Positions 1 through 9,145 of a DNA stretch of 64,000 nucleotides are shown here, piece after piece (the stretch's first letter is position 1; every line of letters starts with the position of its first letter). The position numbers and the translations under genes were made by a program. Source of the stretch: Aquimarina sp. AU474 (GTDB lineage Bacteria; Bacteroidota; Bacteroidia; Flavobacteriales; Flavobacteriaceae); the NCBI RefSeq assembly GCF_900312815.1, contig NZ_OMPE01000008.1, positions 620,001 through 684,000 on the forward strand, in the 5' to 3' direction. The notes below the pieces were generated by a model that saw only the letters and a program-made list of their open reading frames with translations, made no database searches and was not told the origin of the DNA.

Positions 1-1
1 T

Positions 2-1438
2 GCAGTGCTTGCGTTTGCAATGATTTTGGCTTCCTGTAATCTTGATGACTATAGCGGACCTACCAAGCCTGGAAATGATGATATTGAATTTAAAAATCAC
101 TCTATCTCCCCAGTTTTATTAGAAACAACTTCAGAGTTTTCAGATATAGAAATTTTCAACATTCTTTCTTCAGAAGATACTTACATTCCTGACTTCACGT
201 ATGGTTCTATGGCCGACGGTGCAGGATTACTTCGCAATAAAAATGGTACTTATACCTTAATAAATAACATCGAAGCAGATTACTCTGTGGCTAGAATTAC
301 ACTAGATAAAACTTTTAAGCCTGTTAAAGGAGAACATATTCTTAATGCTGTTGCTACAGCAAATACTGCTCAGTGTTCTGGTTCTTTAATTACACCTCAA
401 GAGCATGGTTTTGGGCCATTATATCTTTCTGGAGGAGAATGGGGAGGAAACTCTAAAGGTGTTTTCGCAACTAATCCAAATAGAGATGCATCTGAAGCTT
501 CGGCAGCAAGAATGTTACCTGCCTTAGGACAATGGTCTACAGAAAATACAGTAGCCTTAAACAAAAGAGCATATCCTGGTAAAACTGTAGTATTTATTGG
601 TGATGATAATAGTAATAATGAAGTTCCTTCTGGTCAACTAGGGATGTATGTAGGTCGAAGAGGTGATCTTGATGGAGGAAAATTATATGGCTTAAAAGTA
701 ACTTCTCCTGATATAACATATGAGGTAGACATGAAAGAGGGTGTGGCTTACAGTATCGAGTTTGTAGAACTTAATGAAAGAGATATTGATTTATTGGATG
801 CCGAAGCAAAAGAAAAAGGAGTTATGGGATTCTCTAGATTAGAAGATCTTGACTGGAGAAGAGGTTCTAGACAAAACAACCAAGAATTATACTTTGCAGT
901 AACAGGTAGAGAAAAAGATGGTCTAATTGGAAAAGGAACTATTTCAGGAAGAATTTATAAAGTCATTCTTAACCCAAGAAATCCTTCTGGTCCTGGTAAA
1001 ATTGTATGTGTCCTTGATGGCGATGTTCCTGGTGGAAAAGCAGAAGCTTTTCACAGTCCTGATAATATTTTAATTACAGAAAATTATGCATACATCCAAG
1101 AAGACCCTAATGGAATCTCTAAAGCTACTGCTAATCATTACTCTAGATTATACCAATATGATCTAAATACAGGTACTTTAAAGACTGTATTAGAATGTGA
1201 TCAAGTAAGAGCTGCATCATTAGGTTATGGTCCTCAGGATAGAATTTGGGAAATCACAGGTATGATTGATATCTCAGAAACTATTGGAGTAGAAGAAACA
1301 TTCTTATTAATCACTCAAAATCACGGTTGGGAAAGAACAGATGGTACTCCGTTTACAGATCCAACAGCAAATCCTGATTTGGCAAGTAGTCGTAAAGAAG
1401 GAAGTATGCTATATGTAGTAAAAGGGTTAGCAAGATAA
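2..1438 (+). CDS. PhoX/DUF839-like lipoprotein, 5' end cut off
   Basis: The reading frame is open from the first bases of the window. A lipobox-like LASC lies only 8-11 residues into it, so the start of the signal peptide is missing and the gene begins upstream. The mature part (about 465 residues) looks like the PhoX/DUF839 beta-propeller family: a 'DGAGL' segment near the start, a large middle with a GGEWGG stretch, and a later segment with 'SPDNI' followed by 'YIQED', resembling the PDN/ED calcium-site region of PhoX-type phosphatases. By family it may be a secreted metal-dependent phosphoesterase, but activity is inferred only. The stop is 3 bases before the next gene, so the two probably form an operon with the cytochrome c peroxidase. 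Confidence 0.6.
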   Translation, partial: AVLAFAMILASCNLDDYSGPTKPGNDDIEFKNHSISPVLLETTSEFSDIEIFNILSSEDTYIPDFTYGSMADGAGLLRNKNGTYTLINNIEADYSVARITLDKTFKPVKGEHILNAVATANTAQCSGSLITPQEHGFGPLYLSGGEWGGNSKGVFATNPNRDASEASAARMLPALGQWSTENTVALNKRAYPGKTVVFIGDDNSNNEVPSGQLGMYVGRRGDLDGGKLYGLKVTSPDITYEVDMKEGVAYSIEFVELNERDIDLLDAEAKEKGVMGFSRLEDLDWRRGSRQNNQELYFAVTGREKDGLIGKGTISGRIYKVILNPRNPSGPGKIVCVLDGDVPGGKAEAFHSPDNILITENYAYIQEDPNGISKATANHYSRLYQYDLNTGTLKTVLECDQVRAASLGYGPQDRIWEITGMIDISETIGVEETFLLITQNHGWERTDGTPFTDPTANPDLASSRKEGSMLYVVKGLAR

Positions 1439-1441
1439 TAT

Positions 1442-3259
1442 ATGATTGTTACACATTTATCAACGTATAAAAAAGGGGCTTATTTTGCAATAAGCCTCTT
1501 TATCATATTAAGTACTTTATCTTGTTCGAAACAAGAAAAAGCCGAAATAGTACCATATCATGCACAAATGAAAAAGCAATTTATAGAAGATATTTCTATG
1601 GCTATTGCCTTTTTAGATAGCTCGGCAAATGACACAGAGCAAATTGAAAAATATTTTTTAAAATCAAGAGTTTATTTTAAAAAAATCGAACCTATACTAT
1701 CTTCTATAGATTCAGAAAATTATGGTTTTCTCAATCAACCAAATATTCTAAAAGTAGAAGAAGATGATTTTACGGATATTAAAATAAAAAAACCAAGTGG
1801 TTATCAGGTATTAGAAGAAAATATCTTTGTAGACAATATCGACTTAACTATTGTAAACAAACATCTAAGTTTAGTTTCGAATCGATTAAAACTAATTAAA
1901 GAAAATTGCAATTTTAGTCATTTAAAAACATATCATTTTTTATGGCTACTAAGAAAAGCGATTATTAGAATTGCTGTTACCGGGACTACTGGTTTTGATT
2001 CTCCCGTATTAGAAAATTCATTAGAAGAATCAAAGATTGTATACCAAAGTCTTAAGACTTATTTGGCATTATTTGAAAATGAATTTAAAGATATTACGGT
2101 TTTTCAGAAATTAAATACCGAGTTGGATAATTCTATACAGGATCTTACGGGTGATTTTAATTCTTTTGACCGGTATACATTCATAAAAAAGCATACGCAT
2201 AAACAATTAGCGTTATGGAATCTGATCGTGACAGATTGGAATGTTAGTTTTCCTTTCGAATTGGCTATAAAAAACGATGTCAAATCACTCTTTTCTGCAA
2301 ATACCTTTAATTTGAAGTATTTTTCAGATAGAAACTCAGGTGAAATAACTACAGAAAAAATCGCATTGGGGGAGAAATTGTTTTATGATACAAATTTGTC
2401 TTCTAATAAGAACATGAGTTGTGCTACTTGTCATTTACCAGAGAAAGCTTTTACAGATGGATTAAAAATTGGTAAAGGAGTAACTCGTAACACCCCTACC
2501 CTCTTATATTCTGGTCTACAAAAGGCTTTTTTCTTTGATAAGAGAGCGGGTAGTCTAGAAGGGCAAATCATAGCTGTAGTTAAAAATGAAAATGAGTTTC
2601 ATACAGATTTAGAGGCCCTGAAAAAAGTAGTAGAAGAAGACAGTTCGTATATCAAAGCTTATGCTAAGGTGTTTAACAAAACCAAAATCAATAATGCCGA
2701 TATCAGAAATGCTATAGCTAGTTACATACGTGATCTAAATCCATTTAATTCTAAATTTGATCGCAATATCAATGATTTAGAAAATACGCTAACGCCAAGC
2801 GAAATTAAAGGGTTTAACTTGTTTAATGGTAAAGCTAAATGTGCTACATGTCACTTTGCACCACTTTTTAATGGTACTGTTCCTCCTGATTATAAAGAAT
2901 CTGAAATAGAACTGATTGGTGTACCTAGAGAGAATGATACTATAAATGCAAAAATTAGTGCTGATCTAGGTAGGTATTATGTGTATAATACTCCAGAGAG
3001 AAAACACTTCTTTAAAACATCTACAGTACGAAATGCCAGCAAAACCAGCCCTTATATGCATAATGGTGTATATAACACGCTAGAAGAAGTCTTAGATTTT
3101 TATAATCGCGGAGGCGGTTCTGGAATTGGTATTGCACAAGATTATCAAACCTTACCTCCAGATAAGTTAAATTTAAACGAACAAGAAATAAAAGATATTA
3201 TCGCCTTTATGGAATCACTTGAGGATCCAAATGAAAATTATGAAAGCACTAATAAATAG
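1442..3259 (+). CDS. Di-haem cytochrome c peroxidase (MauG/CcpA family) lipoprotein
   Basis: 605 residues. A hydrophobic N-terminus ends in a lipobox (TLSC, then SKQ), so the protein is probably anchored in the periplasm or outer membrane. Residues about 30-290 form a helical region without recognised motifs. The C-terminal half is a cytochrome c peroxidase domain with two haem-binding CATCH motifs, at residues 327-331 and 467-471, and the usual 'RNTPTL' and 'YMHNGVY' family segments. It would reduce hydrogen peroxide, or act as a MauG-like oxidase, using electrons from periplasmic cytochromes. It follows the PhoX-like gene by 3 bases, suggesting co-transcription. The N-terminal extension is longer than in proteobacterial CcpA. 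Confidence 0.85.
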   Translation: MIVTHLSTYKKGAYFAISLFIILSTLSCSKQEKAEIVPYHAQMKKQFIEDISMAIAFLDSSANDTEQIEKYFLKSRVYFKKIEPILSSIDSENYGFLNQPNILKVEEDDFTDIKIKKPSGYQVLEENIFVDNIDLTIVNKHLSLVSNRLKLIKENCNFSHLKTYHFLWLLRKAIIRIAVTGTTGFDSPVLENSLEESKIVYQSLKTYLALFENEFKDITVFQKLNTELDNSIQDLTGDFNSFDRYTFIKKHTHKQLALWNLIVTDWNVSFPFELAIKNDVKSLFSANTFNLKYFSDRNSGEITTEKIALGEKLFYDTNLSSNKNMSCATCHLPEKAFTDGLKIGKGVTRNTPTLLYSGLQKAFFFDKRAGSLEGQIIAVVKNENEFHTDLEALKKVVEEDSSYIKAYAKVFNKTKINNADIRNAIASYIRDLNPFNSKFDRNINDLENTLTPSEIKGFNLFNGKAKCATCHFAPLFNGTVPPDYKESEIELIGVPRENDTINAKISADLGRYYVYNTPERKHFFKTSTVRNASKTSPYMHNGVYNTLEEVLDFYNRGGGSGIGIAQDYQTLPPDKLNLNEQEIKDIIAFMESLEDPNENYESTNK

Positions 3260-3361
3260 AAACAAAAAACTATCAAAGTGTACATGTTTTTAAATATATC
3301 TATGTTGCTTTTATGAACAATCCTGATCTTATATGCTCAACTAATCATTCATATATCATGT

Positions 3362-3397
3362 TTGTAGAGGGTAACTTAGCTTTACTCTCTACAATTT
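3362..3397 (+). terminator. Hairpin downstream of the peroxidase gene
   Basis: A 13-bp stem (one G-T pair) at 3362-3374 and 3382-3394 with a 7-base loop, followed by a short TTT. It is about 100 bases after the peroxidase stop. The T-run is weak, so termination is plausible rather than certain. Confidence 0.5.
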
Positions 3398-3541
3398 ACT
3401 TACCAAAACACCTTTATTATCAATAATTTACGGTTAATACACAAAATAACTACGTAAGTCTGATTAATTAGTAATAATTGATAAATTTTTGTTAATTTTA
3501 TTATGAATTGTATCATACCTTACAATTCAATTATAATTGGA

Positions 3542-4750
3542 ATGATTTCTACTGCTACACCCATAAATGAAAACTTACGGTTAGGCGCTTTAAAATCTTT
3601 GGACATTCTCGATACCAAAACAGAGAAAGAGTTTGATGATATTACTGCTCTGGCTTCTTTTATTTGCGGAACAGAGATCTCTTTGATTTCTCTAGTAGAT
3701 AACGATAGGCAATGGTTTAAATCCAAATATGGCTTAGATATTTGTGAAACACCTAGAAATGTTTCCTTTTGTGCACACGCTATTCTTGATCCAGATAATG
3801 TTATGATTGTTGAAGATGCAAGAAAAGACAAACGTTTTTCTGAAAATCCACTTACCGAAAAAGAAAAATTAGTGATTTTCTATGCAGGGGTACCACTAGT
3901 TGACAAAGATGGCTTTGCATTAGGTACCTTATGTGTGATCGATAGTAAGCCAAAAAAACTATCCAAAAGGCAGTTAGATTCTCTAAAAGCATTAGCAAAT
4001 CAAGTAACATTGCTATTTGAACTTAATAAAAGAACTAGAGATCAAGAAAAAATTCAAAATAAACTCAAGAAACGTAACGAAGCACTAAGAGAATTTGCTC
4101 GAGTTATTTCTCATGATCTAAAAATGCCTTTAGCGAATATTATTACTACAACAGATTTACTTAAACTTTTACTCAAAAATAGATTAGATAAAGAAAGCCT
4201 TGAGTATTTTGAGTATATAAAATCTTCATCTTTTTCGATGAGTGATTACATAAATGATGTACTCGCCCACTATGAAAGTGAAAGTCTGATCCATAATACT
4301 CCCGAAAAGTTTAAGCTAAATGATTTATTACAAGAAATTGTGGATCTATTAAGTATTAAGCCTGATTTTACTATTAATTTTCCCGAAGATGATCCAGTCT
4401 TGGAGTGCAATAAATCTGCTCTCAAACAAATTTTCTTCAATCTGATAGGGAATAGTATAAAATATAATGATAAGAAAGAAATCATTGTATCCATAGATAA
4501 TAGCATGGATGAAAAATTTTATTACTTCAGAATCACTGACAATGGAATGGGTATTCCAAATGATAAATTAGATACTATTTTTGAGCTATTCACCACTGCA
4601 AATGCCGAAGACAGAAGTGGTAACAAAGGTAATGGCATAGGCCTCTCTACCGTTAAAAAACTAGTTGAAAACTTAGGTGGATCTATTGAAGTAAGTTCTC
4701 AAGAAAAAGTACAAACAATTTTCGATTTTTCAATTAAAAGATCTAATTAA
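3542..4750 (+). CDS. GAF-domain sensor histidine kinase
   Basis: 402 residues from the chosen ATG. An in-frame ATG 39 bases upstream (3503) would add 13 residues, but family members usually begin close to the 'NENLRLxALxxLxILDT' segment. Residues about 10-160 are a GAF domain. A short coiled coil follows, then a HisKA domain with the phospho-acceptor His in VISHDLKMP. The HATPase domain shows the N box (NLIGNSIKYND), G1 (DNGMGIP), F (FELF) and G2 (GNGIGLS) boxes. There is no membrane segment, so it is a cytosolic sensor. No response regulator is adjacent (orphan kinase). It is convergent with the FAD oxidoreductase gene, with only 7 bases between the stops. Confidence 0.88.
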   Translation: MISTATPINENLRLGALKSLDILDTKTEKEFDDITALASFICGTEISLISLVDNDRQWFKSKYGLDICETPRNVSFCAHAILDPDNVMIVEDARKDKRFSENPLTEKEKLVIFYAGVPLVDKDGFALGTLCVIDSKPKKLSKRQLDSLKALANQVTLLFELNKRTRDQEKIQNKLKKRNEALREFARVISHDLKMPLANIITTTDLLKLLLKNRLDKESLEYFEYIKSSSFSMSDYINDVLAHYESESLIHNTPEKFKLNDLLQEIVDLLSIKPDFTINFPEDDPVLECNKSALKQIFFNLIGNSIKYNDKKEIIVSIDNSMDEKFYYFRITDNGMGIPNDKLDTIFELFTTANAEDRSGNKGNGIGLSTVKKLVENLGGSIEVSSQEKVQTIFDFSIKRSN

Positions 4751-4757
4751 TTATCCC

Positions 4758-6314
4758 TTAAATAATTGTCGCCGCACATGCCTCGGCACATTTTTCACCA
4801 TCTATGGCAGCAGAAATGATCCCTCCTGCATATCCCGCACCTTCTCCACAAGGATAAAGGCCTTTGATTTGTACATGTTGTAATGTTTTCCAATCTCGAG
4901 GGATGCGTACCGGCGAAGAAGTACGGGATTCTGGAGCATGTACCACAGCTTCATTAGTAAGATATCCTTTCATTCTCTGGTCAAATTGCTTAAAACCAGA
5001 TTGTAAGGTACGATGAATAAATTCTGGAAACACTTGTCCCATATCAACAGAGGTTAAACCAGGTTTATACGAAGTATTGGGTAAATCATTTGATAATTTA
5101 CCTTCTACCAAATCTACTAACCGCTGTGCAGGAACACGCTGACTCTTACCACCTACTTCCCAGGCCTTTTGCTCAATACTTTTCTGAAAATACATAGCAG
5201 ATAGTGGACCATATTCCTCAAACGCCTTAAAATCTTCTAATTTAAGCTCTACTACAATACCACTATTTGCTGTTGATTGATCTCTTTTAGAAGGTGACCA
5301 ACCATTGGTAACTACTTCTCCTGGGTTTGTAGCGCATGGAGCTATTACGCCTCCAGGACACATGCAGAAAGAATACATTCCTCTTCCTCTTACTTGTTTT
5401 ACTATACTATATGGTGATGGAGGTAAATACGGCCCTCTTGTGGTGCAAGAATATTGAATTTGATCTATCAATTGTTGAGAATGCTCAACACGCACTCCAA
5501 GAGCAAAGGGTTTTGCTTCGATTACTATCTTTTTTTGATATAACAACTCAAAAATATCCCTTGCAGAATGCCCCGTAGCAATAATTACTTTATTCGTGGC
5601 TATTGTACTCCCATCAAGTAATGTAACACCCTTAACTTCAGAATTCTTAATTTCAAAATCTACAACGCGAGTCTCAAAATGTACTTCACCTCCCCTTTCT
5701 ATAATCTTTTCGCGAATTGTTGATATAATTTCTGGCAATTTATTCGTACCAATATGTGGGTGCGCTTCTACCAAAATCTGATCTGTAGCTCCAAATCCCA
5801 CTAATAATTCTAAGATACGATGTACATCTCCTCTTTTTTTTGATCTCGTATATAGCTTTCCATCACTGTATGTTCCTGCTCCTCCTTCACCAAAACAATA
5901 ATTAGAATCTTCATTAACAATATGATCTCTATTAATGGCTTTAAGATCTCTTCTACGTGTTCTTACATCCTTACCCCGTTCTAGAACAATTGGTTTACAG
6001 CCAAGCTCAATACAACGCAAAGCAGCAAATAAACCTGCAGGGCCAGCTCCAATAATTATAATTTCAGGAGCATTTGTAACTTCTGGATAATCGGGTAATT
6101 CAATCGGTTGACCTATAAAATCTTCTTGCACATAAACTTTTAGCTTCAAATTTACTTTAATTGCCTTTTGCCGGGCATCGATAGAGCGTTTTACAATCTC
6201 GACATAACGTATTTCATCTATAGGAATACTATTTTTGCTAGAAATCATTTGCTTTAATTGCTCGGGATTCGAAGCAATTTCAGGAGAAACTTGTATAGTA
6301 AATTCGTGTTGCAA
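4758..6314 (-). CDS. FAD-dependent dehydrogenase (COG2509-type)
   Basis: 518 residues. After an N-terminal domain of about 85 residues comes a Rossmann dinucleotide fold with IIIGAGPAGLFAA and a following acidic 'LERGKD'. A 'CFGEGGAGTYSDGKL' segment and a C-terminal 'LYPCGEGAGYAGGI' segment are hallmarks of the uncharacterised FAD-dependent dehydrogenases widespread in bacteria. The substrate is unknown. The open frame starts with TTG at 6312-6314; no upstream in-frame ATG is seen and homologues begin about here, so a TTG start is likely. It is a single gene in this orientation and meets the histidine kinase gene tail to tail. Confidence 0.85.
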   Translation of the reverse strand: MQHEFTIQVSPEIASNPEQLKQMISSKNSIPIDEIRYVEIVKRSIDARQKAIKVNLKLKVYVQEDFIGQPIELPDYPEVTNAPEIIIIGAGPAGLFAALRCIELGCKPIVLERGKDVRTRRRDLKAINRDHIVNEDSNYCFGEGGAGTYSDGKLYTRSKKRGDVHRILELLVGFGATDQILVEAHPHIGTNKLPEIISTIREKIIERGGEVHFETRVVDFEIKNSEVKGVTLLDGSTIATNKVIIATGHSARDIFELLYQKKIVIEAKPFALGVRVEHSQQLIDQIQYSCTTRGPYLPPSPYSIVKQVRGRGMYSFCMCPGGVIAPCATNPGEVVTNGWSPSKRDQSTANSGIVVELKLEDFKAFEEYGPLSAMYFQKSIEQKAWEVGGKSQRVPAQRLVDLVEGKLSNDLPNTSYKPGLTSVDMGQVFPEFIHRTLQSGFKQFDQRMKGYLTNEAVVHAPESRTSSPVRIPRDWKTLQHVQIKGLYPCGEGAGYAGGIISAAIDGEKCAEACAATII

Positions 6315-6515
6315 GTTGAATTATATTTTCCAATTTTTGGCGAAGATACAACATTCTTTCTTTTGAAATCGTACTTAAAAAATGATAGAATCCTTGGATT
6401 AATCACCTCATTTATATTGTTGAAAGAATGATATTTACTAGGACAAACAACTAAAAAGTATCGACGAAACAACCAATTCTTTTTAAATTTAATGTTTTAT
6501 TCAACTAATAGTTTA

Positions 6516-6523
6516 TATATTTG
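6516..6523 (+). promoter_or_regulatory. Bacteroidota -7 promoter element
   Basis: TATATTTG matches the TAnnTTTG -7 consensus of Bacteroidota sigma-70, 28 bases before the ATG of the outer-membrane barrel gene. No clear -33 TTG was found. Confidence 0.45.
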
Positions 6524-6551
6524 AATTCAAACAAACCTTAAATTTACAATT

Positions 6552-7073
6552 ATGAAAAAGCTATTTTTATTAGCAATTGCAGTAATCGGTTTTACATTTA
6601 CTTCTAGCGCACAAGACATTAAATTAGGTGTAAAAGGTGGAGTTAACTTTGCCAACGTAACAGGAGATGTTGATTTTGATTCCAGAACTGGATTTCATAT
6701 CGGTGGTGTTCTTCAAATTAGCGTTCTTGAGACTTTTGCTATTCAACCAGAACTTTTATATTCTGCCCAAGGTGCTGAATTAGGTGATATTGATTTTAAT
6801 ATTGATTACCTTAACGTTCCTATTTTGGCTAAGCTTAAATTTGCCAAATTTCTTAGTGTAGAAGCAGGGCCACAGCTTGGTTTCGTTGTTAATGAAGGAG
6901 ATAATGTAAATGACATCGAAAGTTTTGACTTTAGTGGTGCAGTAGGTGCAGGAGTAGAATTTGGTGCTTTTTTCGGTCAACTAAGATATAATTTTGGTCT
7001 TACTGATATTGTTTCTAATGGTGATGCAAAAAATTCGAATTTCCAAGTATCAGTAGGATACTACATTTTCTAG
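6552..7073 (+). CDS. Outer-membrane beta-barrel protein (PorT-like family)
   Basis: 173 residues. A clear Sec signal peptide ends in SSAQ (cleavage near residue 20). The mature part alternates short amphipathic strands and turns: 'LGVKGGVNFANV', 'FHIGGVLQISV', 'AIQPELLYSAQGA', 'LNVPILAKLKF', 'VEAGPQLGFVV', and ends in an aromatic strand (YYIF). This is the OMP_b-brl_2 pattern common in Bacteroidota, an eight-stranded outer-membrane barrel. The specific role is unknown. It has its own -7 element upstream and a strong terminator downstream, so it is a monocistronic unit. Confidence 0.85.
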   Translation: MKKLFLLAIAVIGFTFTSSAQDIKLGVKGGVNFANVTGDVDFDSRTGFHIGGVLQISVLETFAIQPELLYSAQGAELGDIDFNIDYLNVPILAKLKFAKFLSVEAGPQLGFVVNEGDNVNDIESFDFSGAVGAGVEFGAFFGQLRYNFGLTDIVSNGDAKNSNFQVSVGYYIF

Positions 7074-7101
7074 GGTATACATACTATACATATATATAAT
7101 G

Positions 7102-7130
7102 GGTGGAAGTATTTACTTCCACCTTTTTTT
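7102..7130 (+). terminator. Strong intrinsic terminator after the barrel gene
   Basis: A perfect 9-bp stem (7102-7110 with 7115-7123), a 4-base ATTT loop and a run of seven T. Confidence 0.9.
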
Positions 7131-7193
7131 ATGAAATACGAATAAGTTTATTAAAATTAGTTAATGAAGAATCTCAAATCATAAATCTTGTAT

Positions 7194-7201
7194 TATATTT
7201 G
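7194..7201 (+). promoter_or_regulatory. Bacteroidota -7 promoter element for the BatA-like operon
   Basis: TATATTTG, an exact TAnnTTTG match, 18 bases before the BatA-like ATG. It probably drives the four-gene operon through 11436. Confidence 0.5.
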
Positions 7202-7219
7202 ATAAACTAAAAATTAGGA

Positions 7220-9145
7220 ATGCAGTTTAAACATCCAGAATTTCTTTATGCTCTCTTTGCACTTATAATTCCTATCCTAGTTCATTTATTTCAATTACGT
7301 CGTTTTCAAAAAGTTGATTTTACTAACGTACAATTCCTTAAAGCTGTTACTATACAAACTCGAAAAAGTTCTCAGCTTAAAAAGTGGCTTACACTACTTA
7401 CTCGCCTGTTAATTCTAGCCGCTCTTATAATTGCATTTGCACAGCCTTTTCTGGCTTCGCAAGATATTGTTGGTAAACAAAGTGAAACTATTATTTACCT
7501 TGATAACTCTTTTAGCATGCAGGCTAAGGGGGCCAAAGGACCTTTATTGAAACGATCGATTCAAGAAATTCTTAGTGGTTTATCCGAAGAGGAAAATATT
7601 TCTATATTTACCAATACCGAAACATTTAGAAACGTTTCAAAAAAAGACATTCAAAACGATTTACTTCAAATAGAATATAGTTCAAATCAGATTCCTTATG
7701 GTGCGGCTCATCTAAAAGCGAAACAATTGTTGACCTCTTCTTCAGAAACAATTAAGCGTGTTATAATGGTTTCAGATTTTCAACAAAAAGAAAATCCATT
7801 TTCACTACCAACAGATGATAAAACTAGGACTCATTTGGTGCAAATGAAACCTGTTACTCGGCATAATATCGCAATAGATAGTCTTTATCTTCAGCGTAAC
7901 CTTGATAACGAATTGATGCTGCAAGTACGATTAAGCAATACCGATTCTAATGCAGAAAACACATCAATAGCACTGTATAATGGTGAAAAATTAATTGCAA
8001 AAACGGCTGTATCTATTCCCAGAAACAGTAAAATAAGTACAGAATTTCGTTTAGATGAAAATATAAAAATAAATGGAAGAGTTACTCTAGAAGATCCAGC
8101 AATTACATTCGATAATTCTAGATATTTTACCATAAATACTCCAGAAAAAATTAAAGTGGTAGCCGTAAATGAGGCTAATGATAGTTTTATAAAGAATATT
8201 TTTACTCAAGATGAATTTATCTTAACAAGTAGTTCTACAGCCGAACTTAATTACAATGCAATTTCTAATGCTAATCTTGTAGTCATTAATGAAATCACGC
8301 AAATACCTATATCCCTCATAAATGCTCTAAAACCTTTTGTTAATCAAGGAGGTACGATTTGTTTTATTCCAGCTCAGGATGGAGATTTAAATTCGTATCA
8401 AGAGTTTATGAACTCCTTTACTGCATTAAACATACTTGCACAAGCACAGCAAGAAAAAAAGATTACGCAAATTAATTTTTCTCACCCCTTATATCTTGGA
8501 GTATTTGACAAAAAAGTTACTAATTTTCAATATCCTAAAGTAAATAGCTACTACCCTACCAATGCTTCTAATGTGATTCTTTCTTTTGAGGACAGTAGCC
8601 CGTTTTTATACAAAACCAATCGTATTTACGCCTTTACCGCTGCTATAAATAACGAGAATTCGAATTTTAAAAATTCTCCCCTCATTGTACCTACGCTATA
8701 TAATATCGGAAAACAGAGTTTACAACTCACAGATATATCGTATACCATTGGTCAAAATAACACTTATGATATTCCTATAGCTCTAGGCCAGGACGGAATA
8801 GTGTCCTTAGTATCAAATCAAGAAAATATTATTCCCTTACAACAAAGTTTTGCTACTAAGGTTCGTATTACTACAGATGAAGTGCCTACGCGATCTGGTA
8901 TATATAGTTTGCGAGATAAAAACAAGGTTATCCAGCATGTAAGCTATAATTATGACAGTTCTGAAAGTAATCTGAATTATTATAATTTACAAACAACCTC
9001 GGGTTATGAAGTAAATGAATCTGTTTCTGAACTTTTTAATCAAATAAAAGAAGAGACCAGTGTTAATGAACTTTGGAAATGGTTTATTATTTTTGCGCTG
9101 ATATTTTTACTAGTCGAAATCATATTACTAAAATATTTGAAATGA
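7220..9145 (+). CDS. BatA-like membrane protein with degenerate VWA region
   Basis: 641 residues. The N-terminal 85 residues are a BatA domain: a first membrane helix (about 8-26, with 'IIPILVHLFQLRR'), a cytoplasmic 'FTNVQFL' stretch and a second helix (about 55-78) ending 'AFAQPFLA'. A von Willebrand-A-like region follows, with the 'DNSFSM' MIDAS-type start (DxSxS replaced by DNSFS) near residue 95. A long periplasmic part and a last helix (about 615-637) close the protein. Such proteins are common in Bacteroidota and probably scaffold envelope complexes. The stop overlaps the next start (ATGA at 9142-9145), so it is translationally coupled to the dihydroorotase homologue. Confidence 0.8.
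   Translation: MQFKHPEFLYALFALIIPILVHLFQLRRFQKVDFTNVQFLKAVTIQTRKSSQLKKWLTLLTRLLILAALIIAFAQPFLASQDIVGKQSETIIYLDNSFSMQAKGAKGPLLKRSIQEILSGLSEEENISIFTNTETFRNVSKKDIQNDLLQIEYSSNQIPYGAAHLKAKQLLTSSSETIKRVIMVSDFQQKENPFSLPTDDKTRTHLVQMKPVTRHNIAIDSLYLQRNLDNELMLQVRLSNTDSNAENTSIALYNGEKLIAKTAVSIPRNSKISTEFRLDENIKINGRVTLEDPAITFDNSRYFTINTPEKIKVVAVNEANDSFIKNIFTQDEFILTSSSTAELNYNAISNANLVVINEITQIPISLINALKPFVNQGGTICFIPAQDGDLNSYQEFMNSFTALNILAQAQQEKKITQINFSHPLYLGVFDKKVTNFQYPKVNSYYPTNASNVILSFEDSSPFLYKTNRIYAFTAAINNENSNFKNSPLIVPTLYNIGKQSLQLTDISYTIGQNNTYDIPIALGQDGIVSLVSNQENIIPLQQSFATKVRITTDEVPTRSGIYSLRDKNKVIQHVSYNYDSSESNLNYYNLQTTSGYEVNESVSELFNQIKEETSVNELWKWFIIFALIFLLVEIILLKYLK

Noticed and set aside
6254..6472. 72-codon minus-strand frame upstream of the FAD oxidoreductase
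   Set aside because: It overlaps the start of the oxidoreductase, has no recognisable features and no good start site.
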